Assembly (NCBI GenBank): GCA_902540805.1
Contig: CACBON010000001.1
Coordinates: 21,777 to 85,776 of the forward strand
Length of the DNA stretch: 64,000 bases
Direction of reading: 5' to 3'
Source of the DNA: an uncultured Alphaproteobacteria bacterium
GTDB lineage: Bacteria; Pseudomonadota; Alphaproteobacteria; Methylaequorales; Methylaequoraceae
The notes beneath the pieces are model-generated. The model did not search any database, was not told the DNA's origin, and saw only the letters and a program-made list of their open reading frames with translations. Each line of letters begins with the position of its first letter. Within the stretch, counting starts at the first letter, position 1. A program made the position numbers and the translations under genes. Shown here in pieces: positions 43,431 through 53,026 of this stretch.

Positions 43431-44497
43431 CTAAACTTAAAATTTTTTATATCTCTAACAATGTTGAAAAAAAAATCTTTAGATTTAGAAATAATTTTTT
43501 CGCCCCTGTAAAGAGGAAATTTTACTCCTCCAAAACTTTTTTTAAAATGATTCAAAAATAATTTTCCTTTTTCCTCGTGCTGAAAGAAACCTTCACCAAA
43601 CTCTATATTTTCAACTTTCTGTTTATTAAAATATTTAATTGCATTCCACATAGAGAAATAGTTTGAGCCTAATTTTAAACCATCATGATTTGACACATTT
43701 GACCAATAAATTACATTTTTTTTGTAAACTCCAAAAATAGAGATACTTAATATTTTTTCTTGTGTAGAAACATAAAAGATATTTTTATGTTGTTGAGGGA
43801 TATTCAGGAAAATATATTCAAAATATTTAAAATTGTGTGTATTTATGTTTTTTCGCGATGAAGTTTGTTGATGTAAATCAAAATATATTTTTAAAAATTT
43901 TGTCTCTTCGTTTCTATTCACCTTTTGGAATAACAAAGACTTTTCATTTTTTTTTATTATACTTTTAGCATTGCTACTAAAAGTATCAAATATTTGTTTA
44001 TTGGATAGGTTCTTGATATTTTTTAGCCATGTAAAAGAAGACTTATCAATACTTAAATATGGTCCTAAAGGATTAGGAATTAACCTCCTCTTATTAATAA
44101 TAGAATTGGACAATGATGACAAAAGAAATTCACATTTATTTACCTTATATTTTTTTAAAATATTTAATAAATATTCGTTAATTAATATTGTTATTTTTTT
44201 TGTTTTTTTTTCACTTATTGAAGATAACATTGCAGGCCCTCCAAGACAGTCAAGTACAGAATAATCAATTATTTTTCTTCTCCTTACAAGAAATAACGGA
44301 CAAATTGCGACAATCTGATTTTTATTTGATTTATCAATGATACAAAAACTATGATTGAAGTGATTAAACCAACATGATTTTGATAAAATTCCGTGAGAAG
44401 TATGCCATAACCATGCATCATCAGACTTAAGACAAAATTTATCCCAGTGATAAAGTGAACATTCATCAAACTTTTTTATTTCAAAATATTCATGCAT
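43427..44497 (-). CDS. FemAB/GNAT-like acyltransferase, polysaccharide island
   Basis: A 356-residue protein of the FemAB-like GNAT type (acetyltransferase-6 fold). Visible features are WHTSHGILSKSCWFNHF and VAICPLFLVRRRKI in the N-terminal domain, then SSNAKSIIKKNEKSLLFQKV, and ISIFGVYKKNVIYWSNVSNHDGLKLGSNYFSMWNAIKYF followed by FGEGFFQHEEKGKLFLNHFKKSFGG at the end, a hallmark of this fold. Family members transfer aminoacyl or acyl groups, in capsule or peptidoglycan pathways. It overlaps both neighbours by 4 and 8 bp, so it belongs to the operon. Substrate unknown. Confidence 0.72.
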   Translation of the reverse strand: MHEYFEIKKFDECSLYHWDKFCLKSDDAWLWHTSHGILSKSCWFNHFNHSFCIIDKSNKNQIVAICPLFLVRRRKIIDYSVLDCLGGPAMLSSISEKKTKKITILINEYLLNILKKYKVNKCEFLLSSLSNSIINKRRLIPNPLGPYLSIDKSSFTWLKNIKNLSNKQIFDTFSSNAKSIIKKNEKSLLFQKVNRNEETKFLKIYFDLHQQTSSRKNINTHNFKYFEYIFLNIPQQHKNIFYVSTQEKILSISIFGVYKKNVIYWSNVSNHDGLKLGSNYFSMWNAIKYFNKQKVENIEFGEGFFQHEEKGKLFLNHFKKSFGGVKFPLYRGEKIISKSKDFFFNIVRDIKNFKFR

Positions 44498-45770
44498 TAA
44501 ACTTTGAATTTTTATTACAACCTATACCTAAATAGATAGCAAAAATAAATGTTAAAGGATGAAATCTAAAAAGACTTATATCAAAATACTGAGTCAATTG
44601 AATTATAATTAGAATCATAAAAATACTCATAACTGATTTTTTATAAAAGTAATTATTATTTTTAATAACTAACGGGATTAATAATATGTAAAAAAATAAA
44701 CCCAAAAATCCTGTCTCTACAAAAATTGTTAGTGGCACAGAAGGGATCGCTAGGCTCTGATTTTCATAAAACGAAGGTAAACTCGGGTACTTTTTCATTA
44801 GGAAATTTTCAGAACCTTGACCAAAACCAACGCCTTTAAAAATATAATCTTCAAAGGATAGCAATGTAACTTTATAAATTTCAAATCTATCAGTATAATT
44901 ACCAGGGTTTATTGTATCAAAAAAAAATAAATTCTCAGCTTGATTTTGAATTTGTAAAATTAAAAGTAAAAAGAATAAAAAAAATTTTCCTATCAAAAAG
45001 TAAATAAAATATTTCTTATACTTAGTAAGAAAAATTAAAAATGGGACTAACATTAAAATTAAAATATTGATTCGAGAAAAAGTCCAAAACAAAGTAATTA
45101 TAAAAATAAAGTACAAAATGAATTTTATTAAACGATTAGAATTTTCTTTAAAATGATTCATATAAATTGCCAAGAGTACTAGGTGAGAGAATCCGATAGT
45201 ATTCGATAATAAACTAGATGGTCTGTAAATATCAATTTGTTGATTTAATAAGGCATTTGATGATCCAAATAAATCTTTGCGAGTATAATAAATTTGCCCA
45301 AATTTATAAAAGTCACTTTTACTAATTTCGTGTGATCTGATTCCATAAGAACTAAAATAGTCAAATAAGAAAATAGTCAAAGCATAAATAACCAAAAAGA
45401 TTACAAAATAAATAAAATATTTTTCAATACTTTCTTTAACTTCTTTTACGCTATTAATATTAAGATATGTTTGAAATATCATCAAAAAAGGAATAAAAAC
45501 TATAAAAAATCTTTTTATTGAAGAAAAAATATTATCAGAAAAAAAACAAGAAATAAAACAAACAGTGATAAATAAATATAAACCAAAAGCATTTTTATTA
45601 GTTTTAAAACTTGTCTTGTCCAAGATTATTAAACTTAGGGCAAATATAGCAATAACAGATTGTACATTAGATAGTTTAATAATATTTCCATCATGATAAA
45701 CATGTAAAAATACACTAAATATCAATACAGGGAACGAAATCAAAATTATTTTCTTAACTTCTTTTATCAC
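44490..45770 (-). CDS. O-antigen polymerase/ligase-like membrane protein (Wzy/WaaL)
   Basis: A 426-residue membrane protein with about 11 spans and a large loop near the C-terminal third that contains GVGFGQGSENFLMKKYPSLPSFYENQS, the Wzy_C/WaaL region of O-antigen ligase family proteins, followed by VETGFLGLFFYILLI, a common end signature. It polymerises or transfers glycan units on the outer face of the inner membrane. It is in a minus-strand operon with flippase, acyltransferase and glycosyltransferase. Whether polymerase or ligase cannot be told from sequence. Confidence 0.75.
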   Translation of the reverse strand: MIKEVKKIILISFPVLIFSVFLHVYHDGNIIKLSNVQSVIAIFALSLIILDKTSFKTNKNAFGLYLFITVCFISCFFSDNIFSSIKRFFIVFIPFLMIFQTYLNINSVKEVKESIEKYFIYFVIFLVIYALTIFLFDYFSSYGIRSHEISKSDFYKFGQIYYTRKDLFGSSNALLNQQIDIYRPSSLLSNTIGFSHLVLLAIYMNHFKENSNRLIKFILYFIFIITLFWTFSRINILILMLVPFLIFLTKYKKYFIYFLIGKFFLFFLLLILQIQNQAENLFFFDTINPGNYTDRFEIYKVTLLSFEDYIFKGVGFGQGSENFLMKKYPSLPSFYENQSLAIPSVPLTIFVETGFLGLFFYILLIPLVIKNNNYFYKKSVMSIFMILIIIQLTQYFDISLFRFHPLTFIFAIYLGIGCNKNSKFNA

Positions 45771-45778
45771 ATTACTAT

Positions 45779-46966
45779 CTATTCTTTTAATAAACTTGAA
45801 TTATTTGGATTTACTATTTTTTTTATATTTTGGAAAAGTTTTAATGCGACTTTTTTTGATGAGAATGAATTAATTAGACTTTTATTGTATTTAAACTTTT
45901 GGATGTTTTTAATAATATATTCTATGGAATTATAGATCTGAATTGGATCATTAAAACAAGAAATTCCATTGTTTTCGATAATTATTTTTTTATTATATGT
46001 TTTTGAGCGTCCAATATGAAGTATTGGCCTTTGAGCTTGAAGATAATCAACAAGTTTACTTTGAAAAAATAGGTTGCCGTATTCTTCATCTATATCTATT
46101 AAAATAAGAATGGAAGATTGATTTAATTTTTTAAAATATTTATCAAACTCTAGATATTTTAAAAATTTAATTTTATCAAAATTATTTATAAAATTTTTAT
46201 AGTTTACAAAAAAATCCTGATCTACAAAAAACTCGACCTTTACTCTATCATACTTTTTAATTATGTTGGTTAATGCAATTAATGAATTTTTAATTTTCCT
46301 TCCGGCATAAATTTTTCCAAAGTATCTTATAACAAATGTCTTAGACAATTTTGGTTTATTCTTAAATTCTACTAAGGAGTGAGGAATAGTAACACTTTTT
46401 TTTTTAATGTTTATAGCGACCTGCCTATTAAAAAAATTCATCAAATTATTTAGTGGAAAAGTATTCATGTCAGTATTTTTCAAAACTATATTTTGCCAAT
46501 AACGACTTAAAGAATCAAAAATAGGAACATGTCTCTGAACTGGATTTTTATGCCATGGATCAGAAAAGTGAGCTAACCATTTAATTCCATACTTTTTTTT
46601 TAGAAAAAGTCCAAGTAGATGTGTCGAATGAAATTGTGACCTCGTCATAACAAAATCATAATCTAGAATTTTGATTTTTGATAATTCTTTTTTGAAAACA
46701 GGAAAGTAAAAAATAAATCTATCAGGTCTAATTGGTAATCTCTTAAAATTTAAAAGATAATCTATTAAGTAGGGGATCTTAACATCAATAGTATGAAAAT
46801 TATTTTTTAATTTTGAACGTTTCAAATTATTGTAACTAGGCTTTAAAAGTGTGATATCGCAAAAGCTCGACAATGAATTTAAGAGTTTATACGTAACATA
46901 TGATTCCGGAGAATTGTAGGGAGGATAACAATACGTAATTATTAGACCTCTTAACCTTTTCTTCAT
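45779..46966 (-). CDS. Glycosyltransferase, GT4-like
   Basis: A 395-residue GT-B glycosyltransferase. The N-terminus GLIITYCYPPYNSPESYVTYKLL is the usual acceptor-domain start of GT4 enzymes. The donor half includes FVIRYFGKIYAGRKIKNSLIALTN and FFQSKLVDYLQAQRPILHIG, while the canonical E-x7-E is only partly visible. The gene is 8 bp before the polymerase/ligase gene and overlaps the deacetylase by 4 bp, in the same operon. Lys and Asn are abundant as in the whole island. Sugar and linkage unknown. Confidence 0.75.
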   Translation of the reverse strand: MKKRLRGLIITYCYPPYNSPESYVTYKLLNSLSSFCDITLLKPSYNNLKRSKLKNNFHTIDVKIPYLIDYLLNFKRLPIRPDRFIFYFPVFKKELSKIKILDYDFVMTRSQFHSTHLLGLFLKKKYGIKWLAHFSDPWHKNPVQRHVPIFDSLSRYWQNIVLKNTDMNTFPLNNLMNFFNRQVAINIKKKSVTIPHSLVEFKNKPKLSKTFVIRYFGKIYAGRKIKNSLIALTNIIKKYDRVKVEFFVDQDFFVNYKNFINNFDKIKFLKYLEFDKYFKKLNQSSILILIDIDEEYGNLFFQSKLVDYLQAQRPILHIGRSKTYNKKIIIENNGISCFNDPIQIYNSIEYIIKNIQKFKYNKSLINSFSSKKVALKLFQNIKKIVNPNNSSLLKE

Positions 46967-47805
46967 TTAATAATCTTTATATTTTCTATTCTTTTTTGAA
47001 ATTTGGAAAAGTATGATAAATGTTCAAAAAAAATGTTTTCTTCTATAATATCAGATGGATCAAAATAAACATTGAAAAAAAATTTATAAGTTTTCATTAT
47101 TTTTAATGTCTTTTTAAATTCAGCAAATAAATTATGGTAATTCAAATTTGAATGCATAATACTCCAACTATCAATTATCTGAAAAGGATCCTCAATGAAC
47201 GCACTGGAGCACATCTCTGAGATATTTTTATTTTTAAAGATTGGAGATTTTATTAGCGAATAAATTGGAGCAGTTGAGCTTGAATAAGCATAATTTAAAT
47301 CATTTAAAATATTATGAATAAAATCTAATGATTTATTTTCTGAATATTCTCCAAAATGTGGTGTTCTAAAAATTTTTGGAACTTGATTACAAAAATTTTT
47401 AATAGCTTCATGACCTTCAGTTATATCCTTAACAATTTCATTTTTATTAAAATCACAATAAGAAATTATAGATTTATTCTTATTTTGTATTTTATCAAAC
47501 TCTGTATGAACTTTATAACCGTGATTAATGATTATGCATTTTTTTGAGATTTTTCTAAAAATTTCTTTATTTTCTTTTATCAGTTCTCCAGGTACTGCAT
47601 AGTAGGGGATTATATCTGATTTAATTAGTTTATTTGTAAGAACTTCAATTAGATTTATATCTTTTTGCGTTTCAAAATCAAAACTTACAAAAAAAACAGA
47701 AGAATCAAGATTTTTTTGTGCCCATCTAATATTATTTAAAAAGTAGAACTTTTTATAAAATTTAAGAACTATCTTAAAAAAAAATTTGGGAATATTAAAT
47801 TTCAT
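46963..47805 (-). CDS. Polysaccharide deacetylase-like (NodB-homology) protein
   Basis: A 280-residue protein with NodB-like features: VSFDFETQKDINLIEVL near residue 40 (the first Asp motif), INHGYKVHTEFDKI near 98 (motif 2, His), and KIFRTPHFGEYSENKSLD near 145 (motif 3). This family removes N- or O-acetyl groups from glycans or cleaves related bonds. It lacks a signal peptide, so it acts in the cytoplasm or at the inner face. It starts the minus-strand operon, 36 bp from the divergent aminotransferase gene. Metal-site residues are only partly canonical, so activity is inferred. Confidence 0.68.
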   Translation of the reverse strand: MKFNIPKFFFKIVLKFYKKFYFLNNIRWAQKNLDSSVFFVSFDFETQKDINLIEVLTNKLIKSDIIPYYAVPGELIKENKEIFRKISKKCIIINHGYKVHTEFDKIQNKNKSIISYCDFNKNEIVKDITEGHEAIKNFCNQVPKIFRTPHFGEYSENKSLDFIHNILNDLNYAYSSSTAPIYSLIKSPIFKNKNISEMCSSAFIEDPFQIIDSWSIMHSNLNYHNLFAEFKKTLKIMKTYKFFFNVYFDPSDIIEENIFFEHLSYFSKFQKRIENIKIIK

Positions 47806-47841
47806 TAAATATTAATATTTTATATTATATTATCTTATATT

Positions 47842-49041
47842 ATGCGAGATAAAATTACATTCAAAGATAAGATGAGTTATTTGTTAAAAATAATAGAAGG
47901 AAAATTTACACCTTTTCTTCAGAATGAATTAAATGATGAAGAAATAAAAAAGGTATTTTGTGGTTTGCAGAATCTTACCGATGCTAATGATTATAAAAAA
48001 TTACTTCATAATTACTTAAATAAATATTACGAATTTGACAAAGATATTTATTTAACGCATTCTGGAAGAGATGCTCTATATTTTATTTTATTAAATCTTA
48101 AATTAAAAAAAAAAGAAATAATTATACCGTCATATTCTTGTTTGGGTTTAATTGAACCCATACTCCAATTGAAATATAAGCCTGTTTTCATAGATATTGA
48201 TGACCAACTTAATCCATTATTTGAGAGTGTTGAAAAAGCAATTAGTTCTGAAACTTCAGCAGTTATCATTCCTCATCTGGGTGGAACAATTGCAATTGAT
48301 ACTTTTAAAATAATTGAAATCTGTAAACATAAAAAAATAACTGTTATTGAAGACTGTTGCCAAGCATTTGGTCTTAAATTTAAAAAAAAACCAATTGGAA
48401 CATTTTCTGATATTTCATTTTTCAGCTCTGGTGTTGGAAAACCAGTATTTACGCCATGTGGTGGTTGGATTGTTACAAAAAAAAAAAAATTTAGAAATTT
48501 TGAAATGACTAATTTGATTGATGAGAAAATACAGAATGTTTATTCAAATTTTATAAATTTCAAAAATAAATTTTCAGACCAAAAATTTAAAATTATAAAA
48601 TCAAGATTAATTGATAAAATTTATTCAGTTTTTGATAAAAACCAAAAATTTTGCAATATAAAAATGGTTCAAGACAAAAGACTTAATCTAAGTAATTTAT
48701 CTGCGTATATGATTTTAAATCAAATTGAAAAAAATGAGGAGAATATTTTAACTAGAAAAAAAATAGCTAACCTTTGGATGAGAAAATTAAAAACAATAAA
48801 TAATATTAAGGTTTTAAATAAAACTAATACCATATTTAACAAATTATATGTTAATTCAAATTTATCTAACAAGAAAAATCTTTTGCTTCAAGGAATTGAA
48901 CTTGAAAATGGTTATATACCATTACATCTCAGATATAATTTTAATAAGTTTAAGCACGTAAGTTTAACGAATACAGAAAGAATTTGGAGGAGAATTTTTT
49001 CTTTACCAGTTCGGCCAAGTTTAAATCAATTTATAATTTAA
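47842..49041 (+). CDS. DegT/DnrJ/EryC1/StrS-family PLP aminotransferase
   Basis: A 399-residue PLP enzyme that usually aminates nucleotide-linked ketosugars. THSGRDALYFILLNLKLKKKEIIIPSYSC region matches the family N-terminus, VIEDCCQAFGLKFKKKPIGTFSDISFFS near residue 171 is its signature, and the PLP lysine is in FFSSGVGKPVFTPCGG near 202. It is divergent from the deacetylase gene with only 36 bp between, and ends the island; the AtoE-like gene lies convergent to it. Substrate is probably a UDP- or GDP-sugar made for the surface glycan. Confidence 0.84.
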   Translation: MRDKITFKDKMSYLLKIIEGKFTPFLQNELNDEEIKKVFCGLQNLTDANDYKKLLHNYLNKYYEFDKDIYLTHSGRDALYFILLNLKLKKKEIIIPSYSCLGLIEPILQLKYKPVFIDIDDQLNPLFESVEKAISSETSAVIIPHLGGTIAIDTFKIIEICKHKKITVIEDCCQAFGLKFKKKPIGTFSDISFFSSGVGKPVFTPCGGWIVTKKKKFRNFEMTNLIDEKIQNVYSNFINFKNKFSDQKFKIIKSRLIDKIYSVFDKNQKFCNIKMVQDKRLNLSNLSAYMILNQIEKNEENILTRKKIANLWMRKLKTINNIKVLNKTNTIFNKLYVNSNLSNKKNLLLQGIELENGYIPLHLRYNFNKFKHVSLTNTERIWRRIFSLPVRPSLNQFII

Positions 49042-49141
49042 CATAATATATATTATACGACTGAAAGAATATCTTTATTTAAACTTTTATAAGAATATGG
49101 TTGATTATGCATACTAAGTATTAGATTTTATAAATATTTAA

Positions 49142-50518
49142 TTATCCAGATCCTATATAAAGCATACCACCTCCGTATAAAAATCCAGTAATCAAAAATA
49201 TTACAAATGTATAACCCATAATTTGTCTCATGTGCAGACCGGCTATTGCGAGGAGAGGAATTGTCCAAAAAGGTTGAATCATATTAGTCCATTGATCGCC
49301 ATAAGCTACTCCAAGAACTACTACATATGGCTCCACATTTAAGTTTCTTGCAGCTTCTATCATTACCGGCCCTTGAACAGCCCACTGCCCTCCACCAGAT
49401 GGAATAAACATATTAACTAAGCCCCCTGACAAAAAGGAGTAAAAGCCTAAGGTTTCAGATGATGAAACTTGAGAAATTTTTGCTGCAATAACATTTATTA
49501 GACCAGTATCAGCCATCATGCCCATTATTCCTGCATAAAACGGATATTGAAGAATAATTGGTCCGACTGTTATTGCAGCATTATTAACCAATTTCACATA
49601 ATGAATTGACGAACTAGATAAAATAAGTCCCAACCCTAAAAATGTCCAACTCACCAGGTTTAAATCTAAGGAAAATCCTTTTTGATTGAAAATGTAAAAA
49701 ATGAAAAACAATAAGACAAAACCTACAAATAAACTAATTAGTCTACTATTTTCAATTACTTGTGCAAAAGTTCTGTTATTTTGATTTAGATTTTTTTCGT
49801 CGTCTTTACTTTTACTAAAACGAAAAACATTTGGATCTATCTCTTTAATCTCTGCTTCATTCGTAGGTCTCATTAAAGGATTTATGATTGTTATAATCAC
49901 AAGAGTTATTATTGCTAACGTTATATTAAAATTAGTAAATATTGTTTCTGTAACAGGAAGAATTCCTATTTGATCCTCTAGAGAGTGTCCACTTGAAGAA
50001 ACAAATAAAGCCGCAGAAGAAGAATACCCCATATGCCAAATTACGTAACCAGAGTAAGCAGACGCAACTAAAAGTGGATAATGAATTCTTATTCTTTTTT
50101 TTGTGCATCCAATTGCTACAAACTTTGAAATAATACCACCCACAATTAATCCAAATGACCAGGCAAATAAACTTGCTAAGCCTGAAACAAATGTAACAAG
50201 GGCATAAGCTTGTATTTGGGAATTAGGATAAGAGCCTATTTTCGATAAAATATTTTCAACTGGCTTGGTATGCGCAAGAGCATGAGCTGTTATCATTATA
50301 ATTGTTATTTGAGCAGTAAAAGTGAACAGCTTTGGAAGACCGTTACCCCACGCTTCTAAAACTTCACTGGGCGTTGAATCTGTGCTAACAAGTGCTAAAA
50401 CAAAAGTTAACACAGATAAAACAATTACAAAAATAAATGCATCTGGATAATATCTTTCAACTAATTTAACAAATGGTTTTGATAAGCTATTGAATATTCC
50501 AAGTTTTTGAGATGACAT
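49142..50518 (-). CDS. atoE: Short-chain fatty acid transporter, AtoE family
   Basis: A 458-residue membrane carrier of the AtoE/TIGR00366 family with about 12 spans. Landmarks are LVERYYPDAFIFVIVLSVLTF, LFAWSFGLIVGGIISK, LLVASAYSGYVIWHMGYSSSAALF near residue 145, and FIPSGGGQWAVQGPVMIEAA and GVAYGDQWTNMIQPFW near the C-terminus. It imports short-chain carboxylates such as butyrate or acetoacetate. It follows the SMP-30-like gene by 4 bp and is the last gene of the mmsA operon, so the carboxylate may be degraded through a malonate-semialdehyde-type intermediate. Confidence 0.87.
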   Translation of the reverse strand: MSSQKLGIFNSLSKPFVKLVERYYPDAFIFVIVLSVLTFVLALVSTDSTPSEVLEAWGNGLPKLFTFTAQITIIMITAHALAHTKPVENILSKIGSYPNSQIQAYALVTFVSGLASLFAWSFGLIVGGIISKFVAIGCTKKRIRIHYPLLVASAYSGYVIWHMGYSSSAALFVSSSGHSLEDQIGILPVTETIFTNFNITLAIITLVIITIINPLMRPTNEAEIKEIDPNVFRFSKSKDDEKNLNQNNRTFAQVIENSRLISLFVGFVLLFFIFYIFNQKGFSLDLNLVSWTFLGLGLILSSSSIHYVKLVNNAAITVGPIILQYPFYAGIMGMMADTGLINVIAAKISQVSSSETLGFYSFLSGGLVNMFIPSGGGQWAVQGPVMIEAARNLNVEPYVVVLGVAYGDQWTNMIQPFWTIPLLAIAGLHMRQIMGYTFVIFLITGFLYGGGMLYIGSG

Positions 50519-50522
50519 TTTC

Positions 50523-51404
50523 TTATTTGACTTTTAGTGCAATAACCTTTCCTTCAGCCATTACTGGAATTATAATTAGATTCTTATCTAAAATCACCTC
50601 ATGATCAGCCGCACCTTTGCCAACTTCAGCAATTACTTTAAATTTTCCCTTTTTGTTAATGTTATAAAGCTTTGCACCGGTCCAATCAGTAACGAAGTAT
50701 GAACCTTTACCATCTGGTTCTATACCGTCTAAATTACCAATAGGTTTCTTACCAAGATTTTTTATTTCTTTTGTATGAATATTAATACTTTTTAAGCTTC
50801 CTTTGAGCTCTGGTGTTCCCCAGCCTTCCATCACTGCTCCCCAGCTACCCACAATAAGGTTGCCCTCTTCTTCATCAATGTGAATTCCATTAGGCGCTAA
50901 TCCAGGACTATAAAACCATGCAGGAAGTTGTCCGAATTGATTCAACCTATAAATAGTGTCATTATATGTATCCCCTACATAAACATTTCCATACTTATCG
51001 TGAGTAACGTCATTCATACATACCGAACCATAACCTTTATATTTGTTTGTAACTTTAGCAGTAGCAATGTCTACTTCGACTAATTCGTCAACATCAGCAA
51101 TATATAATTTATCTTTACTGATTGTGAGCCCCTTAGGAGCATTAAGTTTATCAATCCATTTTTTCTTGATTATAGTTCCATCAAGGCTCATTTTGGAAAT
51201 GTATCCAGTGCCATCCTTTTTGAATGGATGATCTGTAATGTTTGAAACATAAAGAACATCATTTGTTGCATCATAAATTACAGATTCTGGCAATTCGAAA
51301 ATTTTTTCTGTTTCCCAGACTTTTTCAACGTGACCATCAGCGTGGGCAGTTTTATCTAAAAAGTTTAGCGAAAATATCGCAAGTATCATCAATAACTTTT
51401 TCAT
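50523..51404 (-). CDS. Periplasmic SMP-30/gluconolactonase-like beta-propeller protein
   Basis: A 293-residue protein with a signal peptide (about residues 1-22, cleaved near AHA-DGH) and a six-bladed beta-propeller of the SMP-30/gluconolactonase/NHL type. Propeller repeats are visible as LPESVIYDATNDVLYVSNI, APKGLTISKDKLYIADV, CMNDVTHDKYGNVYVGDT, LAPNGIHIDEEEGNLIVGS and LDGIEPDGKGSYFVTDW. Family members bind calcium and hydrolyse lactones. It is encoded between mmsA (11 bp) and the AtoE-like carrier (4 bp), so it may hydrolyse a lactone precursor of the transported acid. Substrate unknown. Confidence 0.8.
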   Translation of the reverse strand: MKKLLMILAIFSLNFLDKTAHADGHVEKVWETEKIFELPESVIYDATNDVLYVSNITDHPFKKDGTGYISKMSLDGTIIKKKWIDKLNAPKGLTISKDKLYIADVDELVEVDIATAKVTNKYKGYGSVCMNDVTHDKYGNVYVGDTYNDTIYRLNQFGQLPAWFYSPGLAPNGIHIDEEEGNLIVGSWGAVMEGWGTPELKGSLKSINIHTKEIKNLGKKPIGNLDGIEPDGKGSYFVTDWTGAKLYNINKKGKFKVIAEVGKGAADHEVILDKNLIIIPVMAEGKVIALKVK

Positions 51405-51415
51405 TTTTACTCCTT

Positions 51416-52921
51416 TTATTGTTTTAAATTATTAGGCATTGATAAATCTACTCCTTTAGACGATCCAGAAGATGGCCATCTTTGAGTAATTGTTTTTCTT
51501 TGAGTGTAAAATCTAACCCCATCTGGACCATATATATTTAGATCACCAAATAGAGAATTCTTCCACCCACCGAAACTATGAAATGAAGTCGGAACTGGCA
51601 GTGGAATATTAACACCTACCATACCAATTTCTACATTTTCTGAAAATGTCCTTGCTTGTTCTCCATTTCTAGTAAAAATACAACATCCATTTCCAAATCT
51701 GTTATTATTAATTAGATTAATTGCATCTGACAATTTATTTACTTCCATAATTTGAAGAACTGGACCAAATATTTCATTCTGGTATGATTTCATATTAGAG
51801 CTTACATTGTCAATAATAGTGGGACCAAGAAAATAACCATTATTAGAATTTTTTCTTTTTAGAAAATCTCTCCCATCAACTAAAACTCTGGCTCCCTCCC
51901 CTTCAGACATATCTATATAATTTTTAACCGAATCTAAATGCTCTTTTGAAACTAATGGCCCAAAACTATTAGAATGAAGGTCATCAAGTCCAAATTTTAA
52001 TTTCTGTACTTTTCTCTCAAGATCTTGAATAAATTCATCCTTTATATCTGAAAAAACTACGGCAACAGATAAGGCCATACAACGCTGACCTGACGATCCG
52101 TAAGCAGCAGATATTAACTGATCTGTTGTATAATCTATATCAGCATCAGGTAAAATCAAAGCATGATTCTTAGCACCACCAAGAGCTTGACATCTTTTAC
52201 CTGAAATTGCAGAGGTTTCATATATATTTTTAGCAACAGGTGTTGAACCTACAAAACTTACAGCTTTTATTCTGTCGTCTTTTATTAACTTATTAACTAC
52301 ACTCTTATCTCCATTTAATAAATTTAAGAGTCCACGAGGAGCTTTAGTTTGATTAAATAGTTCAACTATGAACATTGAACCAAGTGGATCTTTTTCTGAT
52401 GGTTTTAAAATAAAAGAATTTCCAGCAGCAATTGCAAGTGGAAACATCCAAAGAGGAACCATTGCAGGAAAGTTGAATGGTGTAATACCTAAAACGGGTC
52501 CCAATGGGGAGAATTCACTCCATGAGTCTACAGAAGTACTAATATTTTTGTTAAATTCTCCCTTTAAAATTTCTCCTATGCCACAGGCATACTCAACATT
52601 TTCAATGCCTCTTCTAATTTCACCCAGTGCATCATCGTGAACTTTACCTAAATCCTTACTTATTATTTCCGCAAGTTTTTGTATATTTTTTTCTAGCAAG
52701 ATTTTGTATTCAAATAAAATGGAGGAGCGTTTAGCAATTGAAAAGCTTTTCCATTCATAGAATGCTTCTGTTGAATTGTTCAATGTGTTTTCAATTGTTT
52801 TATCAGAAGCATTCGAAATAGTTGAAATAACCTTACCATTAGAAGGATCAAAAATTTCAATGGGAGCACCAGAATCATACATTGATTTTCCATTGACTAT
52901 ATGTCCTAAATTTTCTACCAT
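51416..52921 (-). CDS. mmsA: Methylmalonate-semialdehyde dehydrogenase (CoA-acylating)
   Basis: A 501-residue aldehyde dehydrogenase that converts methylmalonate or malonate semialdehyde plus CoA and NAD to propionyl-CoA or acetyl-CoA. It is the MmsA type: LGPVLGITPFNFPAMVPLWMFPLAIAAGN near residue 142, KPSEKDPLGSM, VSFVGSTPVAKNIYE near 226, and the catalytic Cys in GSSGQRCMALSVAVVF near 276. It is the first gene of an operon with an SMP-30-like protein and AtoE-like carrier, and divergent from a LysR gene that probably regulates it. Valine, inositol or beta-alanine catabolism are possible sources. Confidence 0.92.
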   Translation of the reverse strand: MVENLGHIVNGKSMYDSGAPIEIFDPSNGKVISTISNASDKTIENTLNNSTEAFYEWKSFSIAKRSSILFEYKILLEKNIQKLAEIISKDLGKVHDDALGEIRRGIENVEYACGIGEILKGEFNKNISTSVDSWSEFSPLGPVLGITPFNFPAMVPLWMFPLAIAAGNSFILKPSEKDPLGSMFIVELFNQTKAPRGLLNLLNGDKSVVNKLIKDDRIKAVSFVGSTPVAKNIYETSAISGKRCQALGGAKNHALILPDADIDYTTDQLISAAYGSSGQRCMALSVAVVFSDIKDEFIQDLERKVQKLKFGLDDLHSNSFGPLVSKEHLDSVKNYIDMSEGEGARVLVDGRDFLKRKNSNNGYFLGPTIIDNVSSNMKSYQNEIFGPVLQIMEVNKLSDAINLINNNRFGNGCCIFTRNGEQARTFSENVEIGMVGVNIPLPVPTSFHSFGGWKNSLFGDLNIYGPDGVRFYTQRKTITQRWPSSGSSKGVDLSMPNNLKQ

Positions 52922-52975
52922 TAAATATAAGATACCTTAACCTATTTGCATTTCAATCGAAAATTTTGAATTATA

Positions 52976-52995
52976 AAAATGCAAAAAAGCATTTT
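52976..52995. promoter_or_regulatory. Inverted repeat, candidate LysR operator
   Basis: AAAATGC-AAAAAA-GCATTTT is a seven-base inverted repeat around six A. It lies in the 105-bp gap between mmsA and the divergent lysR, 55 bp before mmsA and 32 bp before lysR. A second GCATTT half-site occurs near 52948. This is where a LysR-type regulator would be expected to bind. Confidence 0.45.
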
Positions 52996-53026
52996 AAAAA
53001 CATCGTTTTGAATATATTATTTCTTA

